Assembly: GCA_029237685.1 (NCBI GenBank)
Contig: JAQZBV010000004.1
Span: 1-64,000 of the forward strand
Origin: Cytophagaceae bacterium
Lineage (GTDB): Bacteria > Bacteroidota > Bacteroidia > Cytophagales > Cytophagaceae
Direction: 5' to 3'
Length of the DNA: 64,000 nt
Part shown: piece by piece, positions 1-8,422 of the stretch
Position numbering within the stretch: position 1 is the stretch's first letter
Layout: the number at the start of each line of letters is the position of its first letter
Notes under the pieces: model-generated
The model's database searches: none
What the model was told of the DNA's origin: nothing
The model's input: the letters and a program-made list of their open reading frames with translations, nothing else
Program-made: the position numbers and the translations under genes

Positions 1-98
1 TAACAACTAACAACTAACAACTAACAACTAACAACTAACAACTAACAACTAACAACTAACAACTAACAACTAACAACTAACAACTAACAACTAACAAC
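1..98. repeat. Tandem heptamer array (TAACAAC)x14, family C
   Basis: Fourteen perfect, uninterrupted copies of TAACAAC start at base 1 and stop exactly at the dsbD stop codon (TTA on the plus strand, 99-101). The array may continue beyond the window edge. The same heptamer builds the inverted repeats at 16071-16217 and 40617-40716. There are no spacers, so it is not a CRISPR. Perfect short tandem copies of this kind usually vary in copy number by replication slippage (general knowledge). On the dsbD strand the array reads GTTGTTA directly after the stop. Confidence 0.95.
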
Positions 99-2285
99 TT
101 ACTTTTTCCTCAGTATCTCAAAATTCTTAGTTCCTTCATCTAAGAAATCAATGAACTCTGCAATGTCTTCGTTGAAAGCAACAGGATTGGCCAATTCAGT
201 TTCCGTATAAGGATCTAATAAAATATAGAAAGGTTGTGCATTATTTTTAAAACGTGTTGCTTGAATGTCTACATTAATTGCACCGATTGTTTTCTTTACT
301 TTTCCGTCAAATGAAGAAGTTACCCATTGGTCTTCTGGAAGCTTTGTGTGATCGTCTACATATAGAGCTAGCACTACATAATTTTCTTTCAATCTTTTTA
401 ATACCTGAGGATCTGACCATACGTTTGCTTCCATTTTTCTGCAATTGACGCAACCGTGTCCTGTGAAATCAATAAATAAAGGAAGCCCTCTTTCTTTCGC
501 ACAAGCAATAGCTTCTTTGTATTCAAAGTATCCTTTCAATCCATGTGGCAACTTCAGGAAGTCACTATATAGTGGATTCAGACTGCAAAGTTTTTTATCA
601 CTTGCTGTTTCTTTTTCAGAAACCATAAGGGTATTACTCAGCGATAAATTGAAATCTTGTGTTGTAAGAGGCGGAAGATAACCTGAGACAGGTTTTAATG
701 GAGCGCCCCATAAGCCAGGTACTAAGTATACCGCGAAAAATAAACTGGCTATTGCCATTACTAGTCTTACGATACTTATACTTTCTACAGGACTATCATG
801 TGGTAAACGGATTTTGCCTAATAAATAAATACCGAGCAGAGTGAAGATAACAATCCATAAAGAAAGAAAGATATCTCTGTCAAGAATTCCCCAATGCATG
901 ACCTGATCAGCTACGCTTAGAAATTTCAAAGCAAATGCTAGCTCAACAAAACCGAAAGTTACTTTAATCACATTCAGCCATCCTCCGGACTTAGGCAACT
1001 TTTTCAATAATTCAGGAAAAATTGCAAAGAGGGCAAATGGAATAGCAAACGCAGAAGAATAGGCCATCATTCCAATGGCAGGTCGCAGTAGTTCACCTTC
1101 TTTAGCAGCGATCAATACGCCACTTACAAAAGGAACGGTGCATGAAAACGATACAACGACAATCGTCATTGCCATAAAAAAGACACCATAATACCCACCT
1201 TTATCAGCCTCACGATCTACTTTATTTACGAGCGAAGAAGGTAAAGTAATTTCATACATTCCTAACATTGATAGTGCAAAGAAAATAAAAATGACTGTGA
1301 ATATAACGTTAGGAATCCAATGAGTGCTAAGAGCATTGGCAAAGCCGACACCAAAGATTATGGTACATATTACTCCGATTAATGTATAAATGATAACAAT
1401 AGAAGTTCCAAATACAAGGGCTTTGATAATGGCATGTTTACGGGTTTGTGTTGAATTGGTAAATAATGTTACAGTCATTGGAATCATTGGAAACACACAA
1501 GGGGTATAGAGTGCGCTAAAACCGGCAAAAAATGCAAGAAAAATGAAGGCTATCAAACTTAAGTCAGCTGTAGACTCATTACCTCTTGTTTTCAAGATCA
1601 GTTCGGGAGAATTGACTTGCTTAGCTGCTTTGACCTTATCAGCTTCTGCTACAGCTGTTGCTGAATCCAACGGAGGTTTCGCAAGGCTGCTATAATCCGC
1701 TTCTTTTACTTTATCAGGTACGGCATTAAGGGAAGACGAACCGTTGGCTTTGGTTACTACGAAATCTTTAAACTCAAACTCCCCATCTCCGCCAATGCAT
1801 TTACCATCTACTTCTGTGCAGACTTGATAAGTATAAGATCCTTTTATGGAAACATTCTCATCAAGAATTTTAACAGTTTGTTTGAAGAGGGCTTTGTGCT
1901 TGAAGTAAGTGTATTCTCCACCCCAGATGTCATCGTATTTTTTCTTGGCGCCTACAGGTTTGAGTTTACCTACAAGTTTGTAAGTACTGTTGGGTTCGAA
2001 TGTTATGACGGTAAGGTTGGGACCGAGATTAGGATCGAAATCGGAAGAGTACAAATACCAGTTGTCATCGATCGCTACTTCAAAAACAAGATCAACGGTT
2101 TGTCCTACAGCAACCTCTTTTTTAGACAGAGAATATTTCCAGGTGGCTGGCTTTAAAAGCTTCTGTTTCGTTTCACTCTGCAAAATGGTCTGCTTCGTTT
2201 CGCTTTTTAAAACAGGCTTCTTGGGTTCGCTGTTGCAGGCGAAGAAGCTGAAAAACAAAAGAATAAAAGAAATGTGTTTTATCAT
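99..2285 (-). CDS. dsbD: DsbD-family thiol:disulfide interchange lipoprotein
   Basis: 728 residues, predicted to pass electrons from cytoplasmic thioredoxin across the inner membrane to periplasmic thiol proteins. The N-terminus is a lipoprotein signal with lipobox FFAC (Cys17), then a short repetitive SETKQ linker. Next come a DsbD-alpha-like domain with the pair CTEVDGKC, and a polytopic CcdA/DsbD-beta domain with the two redox half-sites YTPCVFP (about residue 262) and SFSCTVP (about 381). The C-terminal thioredoxin-like domain carries GCVNC (about 611-614). All three redox modules keep their cysteine pairs, so it looks functional. The lipid-anchored start is common in Bacteroidota versions. 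Its stop codon abuts the TAACAAC array. Confidence 0.93.
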   Translation of the reverse strand: MIKHISFILLFFSFFACNSEPKKPVLKSETKQTILQSETKQKLLKPATWKYSLSKKEVAVGQTVDLVFEVAIDDNWYLYSSDFDPNLGPNLTVITFEPNSTYKLVGKLKPVGAKKKYDDIWGGEYTYFKHKALFKQTVKILDENVSIKGSYTYQVCTEVDGKCIGGDGEFEFKDFVVTKANGSSSLNAVPDKVKEADYSSLAKPPLDSATAVAEADKVKAAKQVNSPELILKTRGNESTADLSLIAFIFLAFFAGFSALYTPCVFPMIPMTVTLFTNSTQTRKHAIIKALVFGTSIVIIYTLIGVICTIIFGVGFANALSTHWIPNVIFTVIFIFFALSMLGMYEITLPSSLVNKVDREADKGGYYGVFFMAMTIVVVSFSCTVPFVSGVLIAAKEGELLRPAIGMMAYSSAFAIPFALFAIFPELLKKLPKSGGWLNVIKVTFGFVELAFALKFLSVADQVMHWGILDRDIFLSLWIVIFTLLGIYLLGKIRLPHDSPVESISIVRLVMAIASLFFAVYLVPGLWGAPLKPVSGYLPPLTTQDFNLSLSNTLMVSEKETASDKKLCSLNPLYSDFLKLPHGLKGYFEYKEAIACAKERGLPLFIDFTGHGCVNCRKMEANVWSDPQVLKRLKENYVVLALYVDDHTKLPEDQWVTSSFDGKVKKTIGAINVDIQATRFKNNAQPFYILLDPYTETELANPVAFNEDIAEFIDFLDEGTKNFEILRKK

Positions 2286-2374
2286 AAGTAAAAGGATAAC
2301 AGCAATCTGTTATAAATAGTTTTAGTGGTAAGCGAAACCTATAAGTTGACGAATCAAATTTTCCTTGGTCTGAC

Positions 2375-3742
2375 TTACTTTTTTAATTCAACATATTGTT
2401 TATGAAACTCACAAATGGTTTCGATACCCATAAAGAAATTAAACAGGTGATAATTTTCATTCGGAGAATGAATAGCATCGCTGTGCAGGCCAAATCCCAA
2501 CAATACCGTATCGAGACCTAACTCCTTTTTAAATAAACTCACAATAGGAATACTTCCTCCCTCGCGCATGGGGATAGGTCTTTTGTTCCAAACGGTTGAA
2601 AAGGCTTTCTCCGCTGCTTTGTATCCGTCTGAAGTCAACGAAGTAAGCGCAGGTTCTCCTCCATGATGAGGTTTCACAATCACTTCTACTGAAGCCGGCG
2701 CCATGCGTTTGAAATGATCCGTGAAGAGCTGTGTGATTTTTTCTGAGGATTGATTCGGTACCAAACGCATCGACAATTTAGCAAAGGCTTTGGAAGGCAA
2801 TACTGTTTTTGCTCCTTCTCCGGTGTAGCCGCCCCAGATGCCGTTGACGTCCAGACTTGGGCGTATGCTGACACGCTCTAAGGTGCTGTATCCTTTTTCT
2901 CCCGCTACTTCTTTCAGTTTCAAAGAAGCTTTGTAAGCTTCCAGATCAAAAGGCGCTTCGCGCATGCGTTGACGTTCTTCGGCTGAAGCTTCTTGCACAT
3001 CGTCGTAGAATCCGGGAATGGTGATGCGATTGTTTTCGTCTTTCAAGGAAGTGATCATCTGAGCCAATACTTGTATAGGATTGGCCACCGCACCGCCATA
3101 CATGCCGGAATGAAGGTCTCTGGAAGGTCCTGTTACTTCTATCTCCAAATAACTCAATCCTCTCAGACCGGTTGTAATGGAAGGATTTTCATTAGATAAA
3201 ATACCGGTGTCGGAAACTAAAATGATATCTGCTTGGAGCAGTGTTTTCTGATCTTTCAGAAATTGTTCCAGGTTATTGCTGCCCACTTCTTCTTCTCCTT
3301 CTATGAGAAACTTTAGGTTACAAGGCAGTGTACCTACTTGGTTTAAGGTTTCTAATGCTTTGATGTGCATAAACATCTGTCCCTTGTCATCGCTTGCGCC
3401 GCGGGCAAAGATTTTACCGTCTTTGATAACGGGTTCAAAAGGAGGACTGTCCCAAAGGTTTAGCGGATCAGCAGGTTGCACATCGTAATGTCCGTAAACC
3501 AAAACAGTGGGTAAACTTGGATCGATTAACTGTTCGCCATAGACGATCGGATGTCCGGCGGTTGGATACAGCTGAGCGTTGTCTGCACCGGCTTTCAATA
3601 GAAATTCTTTTACTTTTTCAGCGGCACGCAATACGTCTGCTTTGTATTGATTGTCGGCGCTTACAGAAGGAATGCGCAAAAGTTCTTTCAGCTCTTCCAG
3701 GAATCTTTCTTTGTTGGATTCGATGTATGATTTTACAGACAT
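2375..3742 (-). CDS. M20/M28-type dipeptidase (carnosinase-like)
   Basis: 455 residues from the ATG at 3742 (MSVKSYIES). The frame stays open to 3880, but that extension overlaps the upstream gene and lacks family similarity, so I reject it. M20 family zinc motifs are present: GHYDVQP (about residue 85-91), ARGASDDKG, the catalytic and metal glutamates EGEEEVG (about 148), VSDTG, and the late His in GLHSDAIHSPNE (about 420). The lid/dimerisation domain with HSGMYGG lies in the middle. The length is typical for this family. It starts 10 bp after the stop of the PLP enzyme gene at 3753, so the two are probably cotranscribed. It most likely hydrolyses dipeptides in the cytoplasm; substrate unknown. 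Confidence 0.92.
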   Translation of the reverse strand: MSVKSYIESNKERFLEELKELLRIPSVSADNQYKADVLRAAEKVKEFLLKAGADNAQLYPTAGHPIVYGEQLIDPSLPTVLVYGHYDVQPADPLNLWDSPPFEPVIKDGKIFARGASDDKGQMFMHIKALETLNQVGTLPCNLKFLIEGEEEVGSNNLEQFLKDQKTLLQADIILVSDTGILSNENPSITTGLRGLSYLEIEVTGPSRDLHSGMYGGAVANPIQVLAQMITSLKDENNRITIPGFYDDVQEASAEERQRMREAPFDLEAYKASLKLKEVAGEKGYSTLERVSIRPSLDVNGIWGGYTGEGAKTVLPSKAFAKLSMRLVPNQSSEKITQLFTDHFKRMAPASVEVIVKPHHGGEPALTSLTSDGYKAAEKAFSTVWNKRPIPMREGGSIPIVSLFKKELGLDTVLLGFGLHSDAIHSPNENYHLFNFFMGIETICEFHKQYVELKK

Positions 3743-3752
3743 GATCAGCTCG

Positions 3753-4670
3753 TTATTCAGAGAGAAATATACGTTTTTTTTCCGGTAATCCATCCCAGGC
3801 TTGCAGTCCTCCGGTATGAAGGGCCACGATTTTTTTGTCTTTTGGGAGCAAGCCTTTATCGGCCAGATCAAATAGTCCAAAGAGCAATTTGCTGGTGTAG
3901 GTGGGGTCTAAGGCAATGCCTTGCTGTTCGTTAAACTGTTTTACAAAAGCCAACAGTTCGTCTGGCAATTTCGCATAACCTCCCATGTGATAATCAAGAA
4001 AAAGCTTTAAAGCAGAAGGCGTAGGTTGCGGTGAAAGAAGATGTTGTACCTCATCCAACAGAAATCCTCCTCCTTTTAATGCCGAAAAGCCCCAGGCTTC
4101 TTGTTGCGATTTTAAGCCGGCCAGGATTCCTGCCAGTGTACCACCAGTGCCGCAGGCCGTGGCAATGATATCCGTGTCTTGAGGCAGGAGTGAAATTATT
4201 TCTTGTACTCCTTTTACCGCAAAAATAGTACTGCCGCCTTCAGGGATCAGGTAACCCAATGGTATATTTTGTTGACTCATCCAGGCTTGTATAAATGCCG
4301 GATCATTCTTTTTTCGATAGTCTTCCCTTGATAGGTAAAAAAGCTGCATGCCTTTACTGACGCAATATTGAAGGGTATCATTGAGCGGGACATGTTCTTC
4401 TCCCCGGATAATACCGATGCTTTTGAAACCGAAGTATTCCGCGGCTTCGGCTGTTGCATAGAGGTGATTGGAATAAGCGCCGCCGAATGTAATCAAAGTC
4501 TGAATGCCCAAGCGTTGCGCTTCCAGCAAATTGTATTTCAGTTTGAACCATTTATTTCCTCCGGCTGGATAAGGCAGTAGATCCAGACGAGCCAGGTACA
4601 GGTTGTCCGTCTTCGGATGCTTAATTGGGCTGACGGTGATAGGAGGAAGGGTATGGCTTTGAAGCAACAT
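3753..4670 (-). CDS. PLP-dependent ACC deaminase / D-cysteine desulfhydrase-like enzyme
   Basis: 305 residues of the tryptophan-synthase-beta (fold type II) PLP superfamily. The PLP lysine lies in GGNKWFKLKYN (Lys40). GGAYSNHLYATA matches the substrate-binding Ser-Asn-His loop of 1-aminocyclopropane-1-carboxylate deaminase and D-cysteine desulfhydrase, and the glycine-rich phosphate loop is ACGTGGTLAG. Sequence alone cannot separate ACC deaminase from D-cysteine desulfhydrase; in Bacteroidota the latter or a general D-amino-acid lyase is more likely (inference). It is first in a two-gene unit with the downstream M20 dipeptidase. A long imperfect palindrome (family D) lies upstream of its start. 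Confidence 0.85.
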   Translation of the reverse strand: MLLQSHTLPPITVSPIKHPKTDNLYLARLDLLPYPAGGNKWFKLKYNLLEAQRLGIQTLITFGGAYSNHLYATAEAAEYFGFKSIGIIRGEEHVPLNDTLQYCVSKGMQLFYLSREDYRKKNDPAFIQAWMSQQNIPLGYLIPEGGSTIFAVKGVQEIISLLPQDTDIIATACGTGGTLAGILAGLKSQQEAWGFSALKGGGFLLDEVQHLLSPQPTPSALKLFLDYHMGGYAKLPDELLAFVKQFNEQQGIALDPTYTSKLLFGLFDLADKGLLPKDKKIVALHTGGLQAWDGLPEKKRIFLSE

Positions 4671-4706
4671 ACATGCAAGATAACAAGAGCGCTACTCGAT
4701 ACAAAC

Positions 4707-4841
4707 TGTCTGACCCCTAAATCCCCTGAAGGGGACTTGTTCAGTATAAAGCAAGAGTAATTAGCAACAGAAACAAGTTCTTGCTGTCGCTAATTACTCA
4801 ATACTGTTAAGTCCCCTTCAGGGGATTTAGGGGCCAGACTG
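4707..4841. repeat. Family D REP-pair (BIME-like) inverted repeat
   Basis: Two near-identical inverted arms, about 4707-4745 and 4803-4841, share CCCCTAAATCCCCTGAAGG and its complement. Each arm holds its own palindrome, TCCCCTGAAGGGGA on the left and TCCCCTTCAGGGGA on the right. The linker holds another stem, GAGTAATTAGC with GCTAATTACTC. The element lies between divergent genes, so it cannot terminate either. A degenerate single arm of the same family is at 27762-27786. The architecture resembles REP/BIME elements (inference). Confidence 0.85.
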
Positions 4842-4900
4842 CTAGGAATGAAAACTACTCTCCACTATTTTCCCTATCTTTACAAACAATTAAAACCCAC

Positions 4901-5944
4901 ATGACCCTTTCCGAAGAAAATATTGATTTTAGCGAAGACGACGTAGAGTTATTTGAACACCACCGTATTGTGGTAGACAAAGGACAAAGCATGATTCGCA
5001 TCGATAAATTCTTGATGGATCGGATTCAGAATGCCACGCGCAGTAAATTGCAAAATGCCATTCATGCAGAAACGTTGAAAGTCAATGACCGTGCGGTAAA
5101 ACCCAGCTATAAGGTTAAACCGGGCGACACCATCATCGTTTCCCTTCCGCATCCGCCAAGAGAAGATGTGGTGCTGCCGGAAAATATTCCATTGGACATT
5201 ATTTACGAAGACGAGGAATTATTGATTGTTAATAAACCCGCCGGTATGGTCGTGCATCCTGCACACGGCAATTGGACAGGGACCTTAGTGAATGCCTTAT
5301 CCTACCATTTGAATAATTTGCCTTCCTCCAACGGAGACATTCGTCCGGGCTTGGTGCATCGTATCGATAAAGACACATCCGGTTTATTGGTGATCGGGAA
5401 AACAGAATACGCGATGAGTTTTCTAGGGAAACAGTTTTTTGACCACAGCATTGAACGTACTTATTATGCCATCGCCTGGGGAGTTCCTAATCCTCCGAAT
5501 GGCACCGTAGACGCTCCCATTGCCCGTAGTATGAGAGATCGCAAGATCATGGCCGTGTATGAGGATGAAGAACAAGCCAAGCGAGCCGTGACCCATTATA
5601 AAGTATTAAAGGACCTGCAATATGTATCGTTGATTCAGTGTAACCTGGAAACAGGGAGAACACATCAGATTCGCGTACACATGAAGCACATCGGCCATCC
5701 TTTGTTCAACGATGCGACCTATGGCGGCGACAGAATTGTAAAAGGAACAGTATTTTCTAAGTACAAACAATTTGTAGATAATTGTTTCGAGCTCCTTCCC
5801 AGACAGGCCCTGCACGCCAAGTCTATTGGGTTTATTCACCCCACCACAAAAAAATTCATGCAGTTTGAGTCCGAGCTACCGGAAGATTTTAGGTTAGCGC
5901 TGGAGAAATGGGAAAGGTACAGTGATCAGAAAACTGAAAACTGA
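4901..5944 (+). CDS. rluD: RluD-family large-subunit pseudouridine synthase
   Basis: 347 residues. An S4 RNA-binding domain (about 30-90, RIDKFLMDRI to VKPGDTI) precedes the RluA/RluD catalytic domain. The catalytic Asp156 lies in HRIDKDTSGLLV, with VNKPAGMVVHPAHG and the TGRTHQIRVH motif in the expected order. It probably isomerises uridines in helix 69 or nearby 23S rRNA positions. Length and domain order match RluD rather than RluA. The last residues QKTEN and the TGA stop are encoded by the intergenic repeat word CAGAAAACTGAAAACTGA, so the native C-terminus has apparently been recoded by repeat sequence. It converges on mazG. Confidence 0.93.
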   Translation: MTLSEENIDFSEDDVELFEHHRIVVDKGQSMIRIDKFLMDRIQNATRSKLQNAIHAETLKVNDRAVKPSYKVKPGDTIIVSLPHPPREDVVLPENIPLDIIYEDEELLIVNKPAGMVVHPAHGNWTGTLVNALSYHLNNLPSSNGDIRPGLVHRIDKDTSGLLVIGKTEYAMSFLGKQFFDHSIERTYYAIAWGVPNPPNGTVDAPIARSMRDRKIMAVYEDEEQAKRAVTHYKVLKDLQYVSLIQCNLETGRTHQIRVHMKHIGHPLFNDATYGGDRIVKGTVFSKYKQFVDNCFELLPRQALHAKSIGFIHPTTKKFMQFESELPEDFRLALEKWERYSDQKTEN

Positions 5945-6012
5945 AAATCTGAAACCGAAAATCTGAAACCGAAAATTCTCTCAGCTTCTCAGTTCTCTGT
6001 TCTCAGTTTTTC
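5930..6012. repeat. Family A intergenic repeat between rluD and mazG
   Basis: Words of the type CTGAAAAC and CTGAAACCGAAAA on the left are imperfectly complementary to TCAGTTCTCTGTTCTCAG on the right. The element overlaps the 3' ends of both convergent genes and supplies both stop codons (TGA at 5942-5944; TCA on the plus strand at 6003-6005). It could act as a bidirectional terminator, but the stem is poorer than at other family A sites. Confidence 0.75.
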
Positions 6013-6797
6013 TTCGCTTCTTCCCAATACCCATTCATCTCCTCCAACGTCATATCATGTAGTTTCTTTCCTGCAGCTTTCGCTTGTTCTTCCAGGTAGG
6101 TAAAACGTTTGATGAATTTTTTATTGGTACGCTCCAAAGCATCTTCGGGATTGATGTCTATGAAACGGGAGTAATTGATGATGGAGAAAAAGATATCTCC
6201 CAATTCATCTTCCATTTTTTCTTTATTGACTTCAGGAGCATTGGCTTCTTTTTCAAATTCGTCTAATTCTTCTTTTACTTTATCCCACACCTGGTCTTTG
6301 TTGTCCCAATCGAAACCTGCTCCCCGGGCTTTTTCCTGAATACGGATAGCCTTTACCATGGCAGGCAGAGACCTTGGCACACCGGCAAGGATGGTCTTGT
6401 TGCCGCCTTTTTCTGTTTGTTTGATCTGTTCCCAATTTCTTTTGACCGCTTCTTCATCTTCTGCTTTCACGTCGCCATAAATATGAGGGTGACGGCGGAT
6501 GAGTTTTTCACACAAACTGTCCATCACATCTTTGATGGTAAAGTCGTTGGTTTCGGAGGCTATTCTGCTGTAAAAAACGAGGTGCAGAAAAATATCCCCC
6601 AATTCTTTTTTGATCTCGTCCATGTCTTTTTCTACGATGGCATCAGAAAGTTCAAAGGTTTCTTCAATGGTTAAATAGCGCAGGCTGTCAATGGTTTGTT
6701 TTTTATCCCATGGGCATTGTTCACGCAGTTCGTCCATTATTTTGAGAACATTGGCGAAGGATTGAAGGGTTTCATTTAGCGGAACGACTTTACTCAT
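6003..6797 (-). CDS. mazG: MazG nucleoside triphosphate pyrophosphohydrolase
   Basis: 264 residues with two tandem MazG domains. The first contains CPWDKKQT, the EETFE metal motif and KELGDIFLHL. The second contains KEELDEFEKE and EDELGDIFFS. These acidic ExxE and ExxxD pairs bind Mg2+ and hydrolyse non-canonical or excess NTPs to NMP and PPi. The length and double-domain layout are those of the E. coli-type housekeeping enzyme rather than the short single-domain forms. The C-terminus KKN plus stop (AACTGA) falls in a family A repeat word. The upstream gap holds a strong family A hairpin and the divergent glmM promoter. Confidence 0.93.
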   Translation of the reverse strand: MSKVVPLNETLQSFANVLKIMDELREQCPWDKKQTIDSLRYLTIEETFELSDAIVEKDMDEIKKELGDIFLHLVFYSRIASETNDFTIKDVMDSLCEKLIRRHPHIYGDVKAEDEEAVKRNWEQIKQTEKGGNKTILAGVPRSLPAMVKAIRIQEKARGAGFDWDNKDQVWDKVKEELDEFEKEANAPEVNKEKMEDELGDIFFSIINYSRFIDINPEDALERTNKKFIKRFTYLEEQAKAAGKKLHDMTLEEMNGYWEEAKKN

Positions 6798-6830
6798 GGC
6801 AATGGAGTTAGATGGAATGTATGGTTCTGA

Positions 6831-6903
6831 AAACTGAGAACAGAAAACCGAGAACAGAAAACGGAATAGGCATCAGTTCTCGGTTTTCTGTTCTCAGTTC
6901 TCA
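6831..6903. repeat. Family A inverted repeat in the mazG/glmM divergent gap
   Basis: The left arm (CTGAAAACTGAGAACAGAAA and on) pairs over about 30 bp with the right arm (CAGTTCTCGGTTTTCTGTTC and on), with only one or two mismatches. It lies between divergently transcribed genes and upstream of the predicted glmM promoter, so it cannot terminate either transcript. Confidence 0.85.
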
Positions 6904-6922
6904 GATTTCTCATAACTTCGTA

Positions 6923-6951
6923 TTGGGAATCTTATAAAATGGTTAAATTTG
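6923..6951 (+). promoter_or_regulatory. Predicted Bacteroidota-type promoter for glmM
   Basis: TTG (6923-6925), an 18-nt spacer and TAAATTTG (6944-6951) match the Bacteroidota sigma consensus of TTTG at -33 and TAnnTTTG at -7. The start site would be near 6958, about 50 nt before the GTG start of glmM. This is a pattern match only. Confidence 0.55.
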
Positions 6952-7009
6952 AGTGTCCAACTTACAAATTATTTCAGTCTGTTGGACAGGGGACTAAAAT
7001 AAAACAGCA

Positions 7010-8422
7010 GTGACGCTTATACAATCTATTTCTGGTATTCGAGGAACCATCGGTGGTACCGTAGGTGATAACCTAACTCCTCAGGATGTAGTAAAGTTTG
7101 CTTCCGCTTTCGGAATGTGGATTTTAGAGAAGAATGAATCACCAAAGGTGGTGATTGGAAGGGATGCTCGCCCTTCAGGAGAATTGGTCACTCAATTGGT
7201 GGCTTCTACCTTACGCAGTTTGGGAATCCATGTCATTGACTTGGGTCTTTCTACTACACCAACGGTAGAATATACCGTAAAGCACGAAGAAGCAGCGGGA
7301 GGTATTGTCATCACGGCGAGTCATAATCCGGGCAATTGGAATGCCTTGAAACTGCTCAATGATTCGGGTGAGGTATTGACAGAGAAGCAGGGGAGTCAGG
7401 TCAACAAATACACGAAGAATTCAAAACTGCGTTTTGCGGAGTATAAAAAATTAGGTACTTATACCTTAGATAAAGACCAGGAGTCACTTAAGAGACACAT
7501 CGCAGCTATTTTGGCGCTGCCTTTAGTGAATGTAGAAGCCATTAAAAAACGCAACTTCAAAGTGGTGGTAGATGCCGTTAACTCTTCGGGAGGCTTTGCG
7601 GTTCCAATGCTATTGGAAGCATTAGGTGTTACGCAGGTTACTAAATTATTCTGCGAACCCAATGGCAATTTTCCTCATAACCCCGAACCATTACCGGAAA
7701 ACCTGACCTTCATTTCTTCTGAAATGGAGCGCGGTCAGTATGACCTAGGTATTGTAGTAGATCCGGATGTGGACCGTTTATGTTTCATCAAAGAAGATGG
7801 GATTGCATTCGGTGAAGAGTATACGCTGGTAGCGGTAGCGGATTATGTGTTAAAGCATACCCCGGGCAACACAGTGTCTAACCTTTCTTCCACACGTGCT
7901 TTGCGTGATATTACAGAGAAAGCCGGACAGAAGTATGTGGCATCACCGGTTGGTGAAGCACACGTAGTGGCTGCCATGAAAAAGAATAAAGCGGTCATCG
8001 GTGGCGAAGGCAACGGTGGTGTGATTTATCCTGAGTTGCAATACGGCCGTGATGCCTTAGTTGGGATTGCGTTATTCTTGTCTCACCTGGCTTTGTATGG
8101 CAAGCAAGTGTCCATGTTAAGAGGTACATATCCTCAATACCAGATTTCAAAAAATAAAATCGAACTTACGGACGATATCGATGCGGATGCAGTCATCTTA
8201 GAATTGCAGAAACGCTACAGCAAACAACCGATCAACAGCGAAGACGGAGTGAAAATAGAGTTTGATCAGGAATGGGTACAGTTGAGAAAATCCAATACAG
8301 AGCCCATCATTCGTATCTATTCCGAATCTTCTTCGATGGCGACAGCCGATCACCTGGCGAAAAAAATCATGGGAGACCTGCGTGAAATCTTAGAAACGAT
8401 CAATGCCAATCTACCTCGATAA
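7010..8422 (+). CDS. glmM: Phosphoglucosamine mutase
   Basis: 470 residues of the alpha-D-phosphohexomutase family. The phosphoserine is Ser104 in TASHNPGNWNALK, the Mg2+ loop is DPDVDRL, the sugar loop is GGEGNGGV, and the phosphate-binding C-terminal loop is RKSNTEPIIRI. The N-terminal SGIRGTIGG is typical of GlmM, which makes glucosamine-1-phosphate for peptidoglycan and LPS; phosphomannomutase is the alternative. The start is GTG, since an in-frame TAA lies at 6995-6997 and no ATG intervenes. The final 20 bp overlap the start of the cysteine desulfurase gene, implying translational coupling. Confidence 0.9.
   Translation: MTLIQSISGIRGTIGGTVGDNLTPQDVVKFASAFGMWILEKNESPKVVIGRDARPSGELVTQLVASTLRSLGIHVIDLGLSTTPTVEYTVKHEEAAGGIVITASHNPGNWNALKLLNDSGEVLTEKQGSQVNKYTKNSKLRFAEYKKLGTYTLDKDQESLKRHIAAILALPLVNVEAIKKRNFKVVVDAVNSSGGFAVPMLLEALGVTQVTKLFCEPNGNFPHNPEPLPENLTFISSEMERGQYDLGIVVDPDVDRLCFIKEDGIAFGEEYTLVAVADYVLKHTPGNTVSNLSSTRALRDITEKAGQKYVASPVGEAHVVAAMKKNKAVIGGEGNGGVIYPELQYGRDALVGIALFLSHLALYGKQVSMLRGTYPQYQISKNKIELTDDIDADAVILELQKRYSKQPINSEDGVKIEFDQEWVQLRKSNTEPIIRIYSESSSMATADHLAKKIMGDLREILETINANLPR

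Noticed and set aside
1-98. Tandem repeat as a CRISPR or origin iteron array
   Set aside because: The unit is 7 bp with no spacers, and no cas, dnaA or rep gene is present.
3743-3880. N-terminal extension of the M20 dipeptidase
   Set aside because: It overlaps the upstream PLP enzyme and has no family similarity; ATG 3742 gives the expected length.
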